Shown in pieces: positions 23,359 through 31,927 of a stretch of 40,073 bases of DNA. The stretch is taken from positions 1 through 40,073 of the forward strand of contig JALOPJ010000006.1 in assembly GCA_025453955.1 (NCBI GenBank), read 5' to 3'. A program made the translations under genes and the position numbers. The DNA comes from Candidatus Edwardsiibacteriota bacterium. Its GTDB lineage: Bacteria > Edwardsbacteria > AC1 > EtOH8. The number at the start of each line of letters is the position of its first letter. Position 1 is the first letter of the stretch. The notes below the pieces were generated by a model, which was not told the origin of the DNA, ran no database searches, and saw only the letters and a list, made by a program, of their open reading frames with translations.

Positions 23359-24411
23359 ATGAGCATCCTCATCGACACGCCCGCCGTCCGCTACCTGGCG
23401 CTGCTGCTGGTCGCGGCGCTGACCACCCGCGTCCTGATGCCGCTGGCGCACATCATGGGCCGGCGGATGAACGCCTGGGACGCGCCCGACGACCTCTCCC
23501 ACTCGGGCCACGTGTTCCGCCTGGCGCGCACCGGCGGCATCGCCATCGTGGGCGGCATCTACGTCGGCAACATGGTGGCCGTGATGCTCCAGCCCGAGCT
23601 GTTCGCCACCCGCGACATGGCGGCGATGATGCTGGGCGGGGCGGCCGTCTTCGTGGTGGGCCTGCTCGACGACCTGCGCGAGATCGCGCCCTGGCTCAAG
23701 GCCGTGCTGCTGGTGGCCGCCAGCGTGGCCACGGTGATGATGATGACGGCGGTGGCCCTGACGGGCTACGAGCGGCTGGATTTCCTGCTGGCGGCGCTGG
23801 CGCTGATGGGCGGGGCCAACGCCTTCAACCTGATGGACGGGCTGGACGGTCTGGCGGCGGGCATGGCCGTGGCCGCCTGCCTGGGCCTGCTGGCCCTGTC
23901 GCTGCGGCTGCAGACCTTCGAGGGCGGCAGCGTCAAGCTGATCTGCATCGGCGCGGCGCTGGGGTTCCTGTACTACAACCGGCCGCCGGCCGGGATCTTC
24001 ATGGGCGACTGCGGCAGCCTGCCGCTGGGCTTCTACCTGGCCGTGATGGGCCTCAACACCGTCCGCAGCGGTCCGGCGTCGTTCGTCCCGGTGCTGCTGG
24101 TGCTGTCGCCGTTCGCGCTGGACACCGGGCTGGCCGTCGTCCGCCGCCTGCTGCTGCGGCGGGACGTGTTCAGCGGAGACCGGCGGCACATCTACGACCT
24201 GCTGCATGAGCGGATCACGTCGGTGTGGCGGGTGGACTGGATCATGTGGTCGCTGGGCCTGGCGTTCTCAGGCTTGGGCCTGGCCGCCACCTGGCTGGCC
24301 GTGCCTTGGCAACTGGCGCTGCTGGCGTTCTCTTGGACCGCGGCGGTGCTGTGGATGGCGGCCCTGGGGATGTTCGCACCTGAAGCCCGCACACCGGGGA
24401 GCGCGTCATGA
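23359..24411 (+). CDS. WecA/MraY-type polyprenyl-phosphate sugar-1-phosphate transferase
   Basis: This 350-residue polytopic protein transfers a sugar-1-phosphate from a UDP-sugar to undecaprenyl phosphate, the first committed step of lipid-linked glycan synthesis at the inner membrane. Diagnostic motifs are WDAPDDLSHSGHVFRLARTG near the N-terminus, VVGLLDDLREI, ANAFNLMDGLDGLAAG with the catalytic aspartates, GIFMGDCGSLPLG, and the cytoplasmic GDRRHIYDLLHE. The single R-R-H-I-Y-D-L form suggests WecA/TagO rather than MraY. About ten membrane segments are visible. The frame is open far upstream through repeats and wecB antisense-quality sequence, but the ATG at 23359, downstream of the promoter at 23296, gives the family's normal length. 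The stop overlaps the next ATG (ATGA). Confidence 0.9.
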   Translation: MSILIDTPAVRYLALLLVAALTTRVLMPLAHIMGRRMNAWDAPDDLSHSGHVFRLARTGGIAIVGGIYVGNMVAVMLQPELFATRDMAAMMLGGAAVFVVGLLDDLREIAPWLKAVLLVAASVATVMMMTAVALTGYERLDFLLAALALMGGANAFNLMDGLDGLAAGMAVAACLGLLALSLRLQTFEGGSVKLICIGAALGFLYYNRPPAGIFMGDCGSLPLGFYLAVMGLNTVRSGPASFVPVLLVLSPFALDTGLAVVRRLLLRRDVFSGDRRHIYDLLHERITSVWRVDWIMWSLGLAFSGLGLAATWLAVPWQLALLAFSWTAAVLWMAALGMFAPEARTPGSAS

Positions 24412-25514
24412 TCAAGCTGGCAGATCCCGACATCACCGCCCGCGAGATCGCGGCGGTCGCCCGGGTGCTGCGGTCCGGCACGCTCAGCCTGGGCCCGGAA
24501 CTGGCGGCGTTCGAGGGGGCCTTCGCGAAGTACGTCGGCCGCAAGCACGCGCTGGCGGTGTGCTCCGGCACGGCCGGGCTGCACCTGGCGGTGCGGGCCC
24601 TGGGGCTGGGCCCCGGGGACGAGGTGGTCACCTCGCCCTACTCGTTCATCGCCTCGGTCAACTGCATCCGGTTCGAGGGCGCCCGGCCGGTGCTGGCGGA
24701 CATCGATCCCGGCACGTTCAACCTGGACCCGGCCCGGGCCGCGCGGAAGATCACCCGCCGGACCAAGGCCCTGTTGCCGGTCGACATCTTCGGCCTGCCG
24801 GCCGATTTCGACGCATTCCAGGCGCTGTGCGACCGGCACCGGCTGGCCATGATCGAGGATTCCTGCGAGGCGCTGGGCGCCGAATACCGCGGCAGGCGGT
24901 GCGGCTCGTTCGGCGACGCCTCGGTCTTCGGGTTCTATGCCAACAAGCAGATCACCACCGGCGAGGGCGGAATGGTGGTCTGCGACGACGACGCGCTCCA
25001 CCGGCTGATGGCCGCCATGCGCAACCAGGGCCGCAGCTCGATGGGCGGCTGGCTGGCGCACCGCATCCTGGGCTACAACTACCGGATGTCGGACCTCTCC
25101 GCGGCGCTGGGCCGGGTCCAGCTGTCGCGCCTGCCGCGGTTGCTGGCGAGGCGCCAGCGGCTGGCGGGCGCCTACCGGAAGCTGTTCGCCTCGCAGCTGC
25201 CGGAGTTCGGCACGCTGGGCGACCGACCGGGCATGGCCCGCAGCTGGTTCGTGTTCGCGGTGCTGGTGCCGCCGTCCCTGAAGGGAGCCCGGCGGGACGG
25301 GCTGATCAAGGGGCTGCAGGAGTCCGGCATCCAGTGCGCCCACTATTTCCCGGCGCTGCATCTCCAGCCCGCCCTCCGCGACCTGGGCCACCGGCGGGGC
25401 GACTTCCCGGTGGCCGAGGACATCGCCGACCGCAGCCTGGCGATCCCGTTCCACCACGGCCTGACCCGCCCCGACCAGGAACGGATCGTGCGGACGATCC
25501 GGCGGCTGGTCTGA
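24408..25514 (+). CDS. DegT/DnrJ/EryC1/StrS-family sugar aminotransferase
   Basis: This 368-residue PLP enzyme belongs to the group that aminates keto-sugars of nucleotide-activated precursors. Visible elements are KLADPDITAREIAAVARVLR at the N-terminus, ALAVCSGTAGLHLAVRALGL, DEVVTSPYSFIASVNCIRF, the PLP-contact AMIEDSCEALGAEYRGRRCG, the Schiff-base lysine K180 in FYANKQITTGEGGMVVCDDD, and NYRMSDLSAALGRVQL. The family usually reads 'Y-x-x-K-x-x-x-T-G-E-G-G', matched here. It starts inside the previous stop (ATGA), so it is coupled to the initiating transferase. No matching 4,6-dehydratase is visible in the window. The product sugar is unknown. Confidence 0.92.
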   Translation: MIKLADPDITAREIAAVARVLRSGTLSLGPELAAFEGAFAKYVGRKHALAVCSGTAGLHLAVRALGLGPGDEVVTSPYSFIASVNCIRFEGARPVLADIDPGTFNLDPARAARKITRRTKALLPVDIFGLPADFDAFQALCDRHRLAMIEDSCEALGAEYRGRRCGSFGDASVFGFYANKQITTGEGGMVVCDDDALHRLMAAMRNQGRSSMGGWLAHRILGYNYRMSDLSAALGRVQLSRLPRLLARRQRLAGAYRKLFASQLPEFGTLGDRPGMARSWFVFAVLVPPSLKGARRDGLIKGLQESGIQCAHYFPALHLQPALRDLGHRRGDFPVAEDIADRSLAIPFHHGLTRPDQERIVRTIRRLV

Positions 25515-25541
25515 CCCGCGTTCCCCCGGCGGCGAATCCCG

Positions 25542-25570
25542 TTGCTTTTTCCGGCGATCCGCGATACAAT
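25542..25570 (+). promoter_or_regulatory. Sigma70-like promoter ahead of the bamD-like gene
   Basis: TTGCTT at 25542-25547 is separated by 17 bp from TACAAT at 25565-25570. The boxes match consensus at four and five positions respectively. Transcription would start near 25577, about 50 bp before the ATG at 25629. A strong Shine-Dalgarno AAGGAG at 25617-25622 supports that start. This marks a switch from the glycan genes to housekeeping genes. Confidence 0.6.
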
Positions 25571-25628
25571 AGCGGTCGGGTCGTGGTGCCCGACCGACGA
25601 CCATGACAGGACATTCAAGGAGCGTGAG

Positions 25629-26312
25629 ATGTTGAGACGGTTGTCCCTGACGATGCTGTGCGCCGGAGCGCTGGCGGCGCTGCTCTCCTGCGGGACCAAG
25701 CGGCAGACGGTGCGGATGGAGCCCGCCGAGCAGATGGACCGGGGCCGGGAATACTTCCAGGCGGGGAAGTACGAGGAGGCCGCCGACGATTTCCGCGACG
25801 TGGTGTTCAACAACGCCGGCACCCGGATCGCGGCCGACGCCTCGTTCCTGCTGGCCGAGTGCCACTTCAACCGGACGTCGTACGAGGAGGCCCACGAAAG
25901 CTACCTGCAGTTCCTGGCGGACTACCCCGCGGCCGCGCGGGCCGACGAGGCCCAGATCCGCGTGGCGGAATGCCTGCTGCGGCTGTCGCCCCACCACGCG
26001 CTGGACCAGCGGGAGACCGGCGAAAAGGCGCTGGCGGCGATCACGGTCTTCTTCGAACGCCACCCCGATTCCCAGCTGGCCGACCGGGCCCGCACCGTGC
26101 GGACCGCCATCCAGGAGAAGCTGGCGCAGAAGGACTATGAGGCCGGGGCCTTCTACGCCAAGCGCAGGCAGTACCGCTCCGCGCGCATCTACCTGGAGGG
26201 GGTGGTCGCTGATTACACCGAGACAAGCTGGGCGAGCAGGGCCCGCGCCCTGCTGGCGACGCTGCCGGCGGCCCCGGATTCCACGGCCGCTCCCGGCGGC
26301 GCCGGCAAATAA
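25629..26312 (+). CDS. bamD: BamD-like outer-membrane assembly lipoprotein
   Basis: The ATG at 25629 follows AAGGAG with six bases between. The 227-residue product begins with a lipoprotein signal peptide: a basic start MLRRL, a hydrophobic run, and the lipobox LLSC, placing the lipidated cysteine near residue 19. After that come tetratricopeptide helices: AEQMDRGREYFQAGKYEEAA, ASFLLAECHFNRTSYEEAH and YLQFLADYPAAARADEAQIR. Later, YEAGAFYAKRRQYRSARIYL matches the last BamD repeat, followed by VVADYTETSWASRARALL. BamD is the essential accessory of the BamA barrel-insertion machine. The fit in length and order is good, although other TPR lipoproteins (YbgF-like) cannot be excluded. The gene is followed by nadD. 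Confidence 0.78.
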   Translation: MLRRLSLTMLCAGALAALLSCGTKRQTVRMEPAEQMDRGREYFQAGKYEEAADDFRDVVFNNAGTRIAADASFLLAECHFNRTSYEEAHESYLQFLADYPAAARADEAQIRVAECLLRLSPHHALDQRETGEKALAAITVFFERHPDSQLADRARTVRTAIQEKLAQKDYEAGAFYAKRRQYRSARIYLEGVVADYTETSWASRARALLATLPAAPDSTAAPGGAGK

Positions 26313-26313
26313 C

Positions 26314-26335
26314 CGCCCGCCGCCGGCGGCGGGCG
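26314..26335. repeat. 22-bp perfect palindrome between bamD-like gene and nadD
   Basis: From 26314 the sequence CGCCCGCCGCC is followed directly by its exact reverse complement GGCGGCGGGCG. It starts one base after the bamD-like stop. A transcript would fold into a very stable hairpin, but no T-run follows, so it is not an intrinsic terminator of the usual kind. It may protect the mRNA end or tune nadD translation. Confidence 0.7.
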
Positions 26336-26367
26336 CCCGACGGCCGGCCAGGGAATGGCGCATCGCC

Positions 26368-26985
26368 ATGACGAACAGGTCCGCTGACATGCGGGTGCGG
26401 CCCGAGCGCATCGGGATCTTCGGCGGCACCTTCGACCCGGTCCATCTGGGCCACCTGATCGCGGCCCGCGAGGCGGCCGAGCGGCTGCGGCTGGACCGCG
26501 TGCTGTTGGTGCCGGCCGGCCGGCCGCCCCACAAGTGCCGGCGGCGGCTGGCCCCGGCAGCCCAGCGGGCGAGGATGGTGCGCCGGGCCGTGGCCGGAGA
26601 CCCACTGCTGCGGTTCAGCGGCGTCGAACTGGCCTCGCGCTGCGCCTCGTACACCGTGGACACGCTGCGGTCGATCGGCCGCCGGCACCCGCGGGCCCGG
26701 CTGTTCCTGCTGGTCGGACTGGACCAGGCCGCCCTGTTGCATACCTGGAAGGACCCGGGAACGCTGTTCGCGCTGGCCACGGTCTGCGCGCTGGCGCGCC
26801 CGGGTTTTTCGTTCGCCGCCATCCCCCCCCGCTGGCGCCGCCGGATCGTCCCGGTGCCGGTCAGCGCCGTCGGGATCAGCGCCAGCGCCATCCGGGCCCG
26901 GCTGCGCCGCGGCCTGACCATCCGCAACCTGGTGCCGCCGGCCGTCGAGCGGTACATCGCCGCAGAGGGGCTCTACTCGCCGTGA
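26368..26985 (+). CDS. nadD: Nicotinate-nucleotide adenylyltransferase
   Basis: This 205-residue enzyme joins ATP and nicotinate mononucleotide to form deamido-NAD in NAD biosynthesis. IGIFGGTFDPVHLGHLIAAR near the N-terminus is the nucleotidyltransferase signature with its H-x-G-H motif. LLVPAGRPPHKCRRRLAPAA, LRFSGVELASRCASYTVDTL, FLLVGLDQAALLHTWKDPG and VGISASAIRARLRRG (the S-x-T/S-x-x-R motif) complete it. The ATG at 26368 is preferred; another at 26389 would still include every motif. An unbroken frame upstream to 26137 lies inside the bamD-like gene and is not credible. The stop overlaps the next gene's GTG as GTGA, so the housekeeping gene is translationally coupled to the unusual metalloprotease. 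Confidence 0.93.
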   Translation: MTNRSADMRVRPERIGIFGGTFDPVHLGHLIAAREAAERLRLDRVLLVPAGRPPHKCRRRLAPAAQRARMVRRAVAGDPLLRFSGVELASRCASYTVDTLRSIGRRHPRARLFLLVGLDQAALLHTWKDPGTLFALATVCALARPGFSFAAIPPRWRRRIVPVPVSAVGISASAIRARLRRGLTIRNLVPPAVERYIAAEGLYSP

Positions 26986-29900
26986 ACGAAGCTGGTCCGA
27001 CAACACCGCCCGCGCCGCCCGGTGTGTGGGGGCTGCTCGGCGCCAAACTCGACTTCTCGCAGGCGCGGCCGGAGGCGCTGCCGGGCTTCGAGGAGGCCCG
27101 TTTCGTCGACGTCGACGGCCGCGGCTACTACGTCCTGAAGGCGCCGGGCGCCGCGGGCTACGTCAAGCTGGGGGAGAACGACCGCTACCTGTTCTCGCTG
27201 CTGGACGGCCGGCGCACCGTGCAGCAGGTGCTGGTGGAGTATTTCCGCAGGTACGGCGCCCTGGCCTTTTCCCGGGTGGGCTCGCTGGTGTCGCAGCTCT
27301 CGGCCGGCGGGTTCCTCACCCGCCGGCCGGTGGGATTCTACGCCCGGCTGCTGCGCAAGCTGGCCCTGCAGAAGCCGCTGGCCCGGGCGCTGGACCTGCT
27401 GCGCGCGCTGCCCCAGCGGCAGTGGCCGGTGCCCGGGTTCGACCGCCTGGTGGGGACGCTCTACCGCCGCGGATTCTGGCTGTTCTTCACGCCGGCGGTG
27501 ATCGCGCCCACCTCGCTGCTGGCGCTGGCCGGCCTGGCGGCGTTCGTGGCCGTGCTGCGTACCGGCCGCTATTCGGTGCTCACGTCATCGGGGTCCTACC
27601 TGCTGGGGCTGGCGGTGCTGGTGGCGCTCAACTACCTGGCGGTGATCACCCACGAGCTGTCCCATGCCCTGGCCTGCAAGCGGTTCCGCCGCTCGGTCAA
27701 CAGCGGCGGCACCATCCTGAGATGGGGGTTCCCGGCCTTTTACGTCGACACCACGGACACCTGGCTGCTGCCGCGGCGGCAGCGGATGCTGGTGACCATG
27801 GTCGGCCCCTATACCCAGTTCTTCCTGGCCGGCGTCGCCGCCCTGCTGGCGTGGTGGGGCCCGCTGGCGGCGCTCAATCCCCTCCTCTACAAGTTCGCGG
27901 CCCTCTCCTACCTGTCGGTGTTCCTCAACCTCAACCCGCTGCTGCCGCTGGACGGTTACTACATGCTGGCGGACTGGCTGGAGATCCCCGGACTGCGCGA
28001 CAAGGCCACGCGCTTCGTGCGGCGGGAGCTGTTCGCCAAGCTGCGGGCGCAGGCACCGCTGTCCAAGAACGAGAAGATCTACGCTTGGTTCGGTCTGGCC
28101 GTGTTCGCCTGGTCGGTGCTGGCGCTGGCGGCGGCCGTGGCGCTCTACCGCGAGCAGGCGGTGGCCGCCGTCCGGTGGTTTTTCCAGGCCACCAGCCCCG
28201 GGCAGCGCCTGGCCCTGGCCGGACTGCTGGCGGCCGCCCTGCTGGGGTCGGTCGCCGGGGCGCGGCGGCGGGTCGCCGGACTGCTGGCGGCCGCGTGGCG
28301 GGCGCTGCTGCGGTTCGTCAACGGCCACGTCGCCGCGGCGGGATCGGGGCTGGCCGGGGTCGCCCTGGCCGCGGCCTGGCTGGTGTCGCTGTCCCGCGGC
28401 TGGCCGCACCTGCTGCTGACCGGCCTGGCGCTGGCCGGGGGCGTGGCGCTGTTCTGGCGGGTCAACGCCTACTACCGCGGCTCGCACCTGTCGCTGACGC
28501 TGGCCAGCCTGCTGGCCGGCGCCGTGGTCTGTTTGATCGTTCCCGAGCTGCCCAGCACAGCTCAGACCTACGCGCTGCTGGCCGGGTCCACCGCGGCCTT
28601 CCTGGCCGGCTACGGCCAGTTCTCCTTCTCCAGTCTGCGCCGCTGGCGGGCGTGGCAGCGCTGGTTGTGGGGCCCGTTGTGGTACGGCTCGCTGCTGGTG
28701 ATCGGGCTGACCTCCCGCGGCCACCTCCATCAGAGCCTGGCGCTGCTGATCGCGGCGGCATCGTCGTTGATGGCGTTGTCGCTGATCTGGAACAACCGCG
28801 GCTCGGCCCTGCAGTACTTCTGGATCATCTTTCTGCTGGGCAGCCTGGGATGGGGCCTGTTCGTCATCGATCCCGCCGCCGCGCTGTTCGCCACCGCCGC
28901 GGGATTGCTGGAGCTGGCCGCCCTGCTGTGGCTGTTCCTGGTGATCAAGGGCACCTCCTGGTCGCCGGGCACCTCGGCCTTCGAACCGGCGGCCTCCGAG
29001 CGGCGGCGGATGCGCCAGGCCGCGGTCAAGATCTACCGGACGGCCCGCGCCTACTACACGACGTTCTTCGGGGTGGCCGCGGCCCGGGCGATGGACGACC
29101 GGCTCAACCTGATCCTGATCGAGCGCGGCTGGCCGATCCGGCTCTACGGCGACCGCAGCGAGGAGCGGTTCGAGCGCGGCGCCGGGATCGTCGACCGGGC
29201 CCGGGCCTTCGCCGGGATGCTGGACGCGATGCGCGACTACCTGGGCGCCGAGGGCGGCGAGTACTTCGCCGGCAACGCGCTGAAGACCGCCTACGAGAGC
29301 CTGTACTGGGAGGAGCGCGAGATCGCCCAGCAGAACCTGATGCCGGGCGCCCGCTGGCCGGCGGGCCTGGCGCTGGCCCGGGCCGGCCGGGAGCGGCGGG
29401 AGGCCCGGGACGCGGTGGACGGCGTGGCCCGCTTCTGGGAGCTGTCGGACGCGGAGCGCCAGGCCCTGTCCTCGCGGTTGAAGGAGGAGCGGCGGGCCGC
29501 CGGCGCGGTGATCATCCGCCAGGGCGACGCCGGCGACAAGTTCTACCTGGTGAAGTCGGGCGCCGTGGAGGTCGTCATCCGGATGCCGGACGGCGCCGAG
29601 CACGTCGCGGCGCGGTTGTCGGCCGGCGACTACTTCGGGGAGATCGCGCTGGTCAAGAACGTGCCGCGCACCGCGACGGTGCGGGCCGTCGCCGACTGCT
29701 CGCTGTTGACCCTGGACCGCGGGGACTTCGCGCTGCTGCTGTCGCAGCAGGTGGACCTGGCCCCCCGCATCGACCGGCTGATCGAGAACCGCGCGTTCCT
29801 GTCGCGGCTGCCGCTGTTCGCCGAGTTCGCGCCCGGCCAGATGGCGATGGTGGCCTCGCGGCTGGTCCCCGAGCGCTACCGGGCGGGGCAGCGCATCTTC

Positions 29901-30209
29901 TCGCAGGGCGATCCCGGCGACAGCTTCTACATCGTCAAGGAGGGGCAGGTCGACATCCTGGTCGCCAGGGATGGCCAGCAGAGCAGGGTGGCCGAGCTGG
30001 GGCCGGGCGAGTACTTCGGCGAGATCGCCCTGCTGCTGGACGTGCCCCGCACCGCCGGCGTGGTGGCCCGCAGCGACTGCCTGGTGCTCCGCCTGATGCA
30101 GGGGGACTTCATGGAGCTGCTGGGCGAGCAGCTGTACTTCTCCAAGAGCCTGGAGCAGGCCTCCAGCCGCAGGATGAAGGACACGCGGTACAAGATCAAC
30201 GTGGAGTGA
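26982..30209 (+). CDS. Membrane M50-type metalloprotease with PqqD-like and two cNMP-binding domains
   Basis: The GTG at 26982 overlaps the nadD stop (GTGA) and gives 1075 residues; the frame upstream runs inside nadD. Four regions can be read. Residues 35-115 resemble PqqD: VKLGENDRYLFSLLDGRRTV with a winged-helix-like continuation. Residues 165-370 are an M50-type core, with zinc motif HELSH at 224-228 in a membrane helix and NLNPLLPLDGYYMLADWLEI carrying the third ligand aspartate 324; this is the YydH-like 'peptide zinc metalloprotease' pattern. Residues 370-720 hold many more hydrophobic segments. Residues 835-930 and 945-1065 are cyclic-nucleotide-binding domains, each with a cassette (YFGEIALVKNVPRTATV; YFGEIALLLDVPRTAGV) that keeps the glutamate and arginine. 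It may be a signal-gated membrane protease (inference). Confidence 0.86.
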   Translation: MNEAGPTTPPAPPGVWGLLGAKLDFSQARPEALPGFEEARFVDVDGRGYYVLKAPGAAGYVKLGENDRYLFSLLDGRRTVQQVLVEYFRRYGALAFSRVGSLVSQLSAGGFLTRRPVGFYARLLRKLALQKPLARALDLLRALPQRQWPVPGFDRLVGTLYRRGFWLFFTPAVIAPTSLLALAGLAAFVAVLRTGRYSVLTSSGSYLLGLAVLVALNYLAVITHELSHALACKRFRRSVNSGGTILRWGFPAFYVDTTDTWLLPRRQRMLVTMVGPYTQFFLAGVAALLAWWGPLAALNPLLYKFAALSYLSVFLNLNPLLPLDGYYMLADWLEIPGLRDKATRFVRRELFAKLRAQAPLSKNEKIYAWFGLAVFAWSVLALAAAVALYREQAVAAVRWFFQATSPGQRLALAGLLAAALLGSVAGARRRVAGLLAAAWRALLRFVNGHVAAAGSGLAGVALAAAWLVSLSRGWPHLLLTGLALAGGVALFWRVNAYYRGSHLSLTLASLLAGAVVCLIVPELPSTAQTYALLAGSTAAFLAGYGQFSFSSLRRWRAWQRWLWGPLWYGSLLVIGLTSRGHLHQSLALLIAAASSLMALSLIWNNRGSALQYFWIIFLLGSLGWGLFVIDPAAALFATAAGLLELAALLWLFLVIKGTSWSPGTSAFEPAASERRRMRQAAVKIYRTARAYYTTFFGVAAARAMDDRLNLILIERGWPIRLYGDRSEERFERGAGIVDRARAFAGMLDAMRDYLGAEGGEYFAGNALKTAYESLYWEEREIAQQNLMPGARWPAGLALARAGRERREARDAVDGVARFWELSDAERQALSSRLKEERRAAGAVIIRQGDAGDKFYLVKSGAVEVVIRMPDGAEHVAARLSAGDYFGEIALVKNVPRTATVRAVADCSLLTLDRGDFALLLSQQVDLAPRIDRLIENRAFLSRLPLFAEFAPGQMAMVASRLVPERYRAGQRIFSQGDPGDSFYIVKEGQVDILVARDGQQSRVAELGPGEYFGEIALLLDVPRTAGVVARSDCLVLRLMQGDFMELLGEQLYFSKSLEQASSRRMKDTRYKINVE

Positions 30210-30246
30210 GAGGGGAAGCGCTCTGGGCGCCCCGCAGCGCACGTCA

Positions 30247-31701
30247 GTGACCGCGCACGCCGCGCTGACACCGCGCGGGATCATCCTTCGGCGCATCGAC
30301 GTGCTGCGGGCACGTGCGGATGTCCGTCTCACCATCGGCGACTACGATCGGGCGTTGGCCGATGCCGTCGACGCTTTCGCTGCGGCGATGGCGTGCGACG
30401 AGGGGGCCGTGCAGGCCGATTGCCTGATGCTACAAGGCCGGGCGCACTGTGGTCACAGCCGGTTCGCCGAGATGGAACGCTGCGCCCGGCAGGCCCTGGA
30501 CCTGGCGCGGACCCGCGGCGACCTCAGCGACCAGGCGGCCGCGCTCAACAACTTGGCGATGTCGTTGGCCTATCGCGGCGCCTGCCGACCAGCGCTTGAT
30601 GCGCTGGTCGAGGCGCTCTCCCTGCACCGGAGCATCGATGACGAGGATGGCCGGGCCTACACCCTGGGCAATATCGGGTTCATGCACAACGCCCTGGGCG
30701 ACAACGACGCGGCCCTGGCGCACCACCGCCGGTCCCTGGCGCTGCGACAGCGCCTGGGCGAGATCAGGGAACAGGCCTCCAGCCTCGACAACATCGGCAC
30801 CGCGCTCTTCAAGCTGGGCGATCCTCTGCAGGCGCTGGCGCATTACCAGGAATCGCTGCGGCTGCGGATGGGGATCGGCGACCGCTCCGGCCAGGCCACC
30901 TGCCTCAACAACATCGGCTACCTGCGCCAGTTGGCTGGCGACTACTGCGGCACGCTGGACTGCTACCGGCAAGCGCTGCGGTTGCGCGAGGCGACCGGCG
31001 ACCGCGCCGGTCATGCGCTGGTGTTGCAGAACATCGCCATCCTCAACGGGCAGCTGGGCGACTACCGGCACGCCCTGGCGCAGAGCGAACAGGCGCTGGC
31101 CGTGCGCAACGAGTTGGATGACCGCAGCGGCGCGGCCTACAGCCATATCGCTGTCGCGCGGTTGTTGATCGAGCAGGGAGGGGACACACAGCAGGTGGCG
31201 GCGCACCTCGATGCCGCGGCGGCCATCGCCGCCGAGATCGAGGAGCCGGAGATCGGCCTGCGGATCGCGGACGCCCGCACCGAGCTAGCGCTGGCCCGCG
31301 CGGATACTGGTGCCGCCGGCATCTTTTGCGGGGAAGCCCGCAAGCTGGCAGAACGACTGCGCTCGAAACAGGGGCAGGCCCGAACGGCGCTGCTGGGCGC
31401 CAGGATCGACGCCGCGCTGGGCAGGGTCGAGGCGGCGCAGGCCGGATTCCGGGAGGCGATCGCGGTCTGCCAGGAACTGCAACAGGCTTTCGAGACGGCC
31501 GGCGCCCGGCTGCGGTTCGCCGAGTTCCAGATGAGCCGCGACGCCGAGGCCGCCCGGGAACACCTTGATGCCGCGGCGGCGTTCTTCACGCGCATCGGCA
31601 ACCGGACCTATCTGGAGCGGATCGAACGCCTGCAGTCCGATCCGCGGTGCGGGCGGCACCGCGGCCAAGACGCCGGCACATCAGCCACCACAACGGACTG
31701 A
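30247..31701 (+). CDS. Tetratricopeptide-repeat protein
   Basis: This protein of up to 484 residues is built of about eight to ten TPR units of roughly 40 residues, the TPR_12 spacing. Repeated phrases include AALNNLAMSLAYRGA, TLGNIGFMHNALGD, SLDNIGTALFKLGD and CLNNIGYLRQLAGD. Such long-unit TPR arrays are the usual C-terminal half of bacterial adenylate cyclases, LuxR-type regulators and serine/threonine kinases with sensor roles. No catalytic or DNA-binding domain is present here. The GTG start at 30247 is weakly supported: no clear Shine-Dalgarno is seen, and the first ATG lies about 48 codons in. The gene lies 37 bp after the cyclic-nucleotide-binding protease and just before the zinc protein, so a scaffold role in that group is plausible but unproven. 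Confidence 0.85.
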   Translation: MTAHAALTPRGIILRRIDVLRARADVRLTIGDYDRALADAVDAFAAAMACDEGAVQADCLMLQGRAHCGHSRFAEMERCARQALDLARTRGDLSDQAAALNNLAMSLAYRGACRPALDALVEALSLHRSIDDEDGRAYTLGNIGFMHNALGDNDAALAHHRRSLALRQRLGEIREQASSLDNIGTALFKLGDPLQALAHYQESLRLRMGIGDRSGQATCLNNIGYLRQLAGDYCGTLDCYRQALRLREATGDRAGHALVLQNIAILNGQLGDYRHALAQSEQALAVRNELDDRSGAAYSHIAVARLLIEQGGDTQQVAAHLDAAAAIAAEIEEPEIGLRIADARTELALARADTGAAGIFCGEARKLAERLRSKQGQARTALLGARIDAALGRVEAAQAGFREAIAVCQELQQAFETAGARLRFAEFQMSRDAEAAREHLDAAAAFFTRIGNRTYLERIERLQSDPRCGRHRGQDAGTSATTTD

Positions 31702-31714
31702 ACGGAGGTTCCCC

Positions 31715-31927
31715 ATGGAATGCTGGCATTGCGAACGGCCGGCCAACGCGGTCTGCAGCTTCTGCGGCCGGGCGGTGTGCAAGGAGCACGCCCGCAAGCT
31801 GCCCAACCTGATCGCGGTCTACCGGGCCAAGGACCAGAAGCTGAAGGGCCTGGCCACGGCGGACGCGGTGTTCTGCGGGGTCTGCCACCCCAAGAACGAG
31901 CCGGTGGAGCTGGAGGAACTGGACTGA
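31715..31927 (+). CDS. Small B-box-like zinc-binding protein
   Basis: The ATG at 31715 follows GGAGG at 31704-31708 with six bases between, giving a 70-residue protein. It begins MECWHCERPANAVCSFCGRA and continues VCKEHARKLP, then VFCGVCHPK near the end. The order C-x2-C, C-x2-C, C-x2-H, C-x2-C is the cross-brace pattern of B-box-type or related treble zinc fingers. Similar short proteins in bacteria are uncharacterised; a role in protein or nucleic-acid contact is only a guess. The frame is open upstream into the TPR gene, but the ribosome site fixes the start. It ends 90 bp before the NHLP-like gene, with a 7-bp phased array between. Confidence 0.8.
   Translation: MECWHCERPANAVCSFCGRAVCKEHARKLPNLIAVYRAKDQKLKGLATADAVFCGVCHPKNEPVELEELD

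Noticed and set aside
27585-30335. A - strand open frame of about 900 codons
   Set aside because: It is antisense to the metalloprotease gene, whose domains are clear; the product is a Gln/Arg/Gly-rich shadow.
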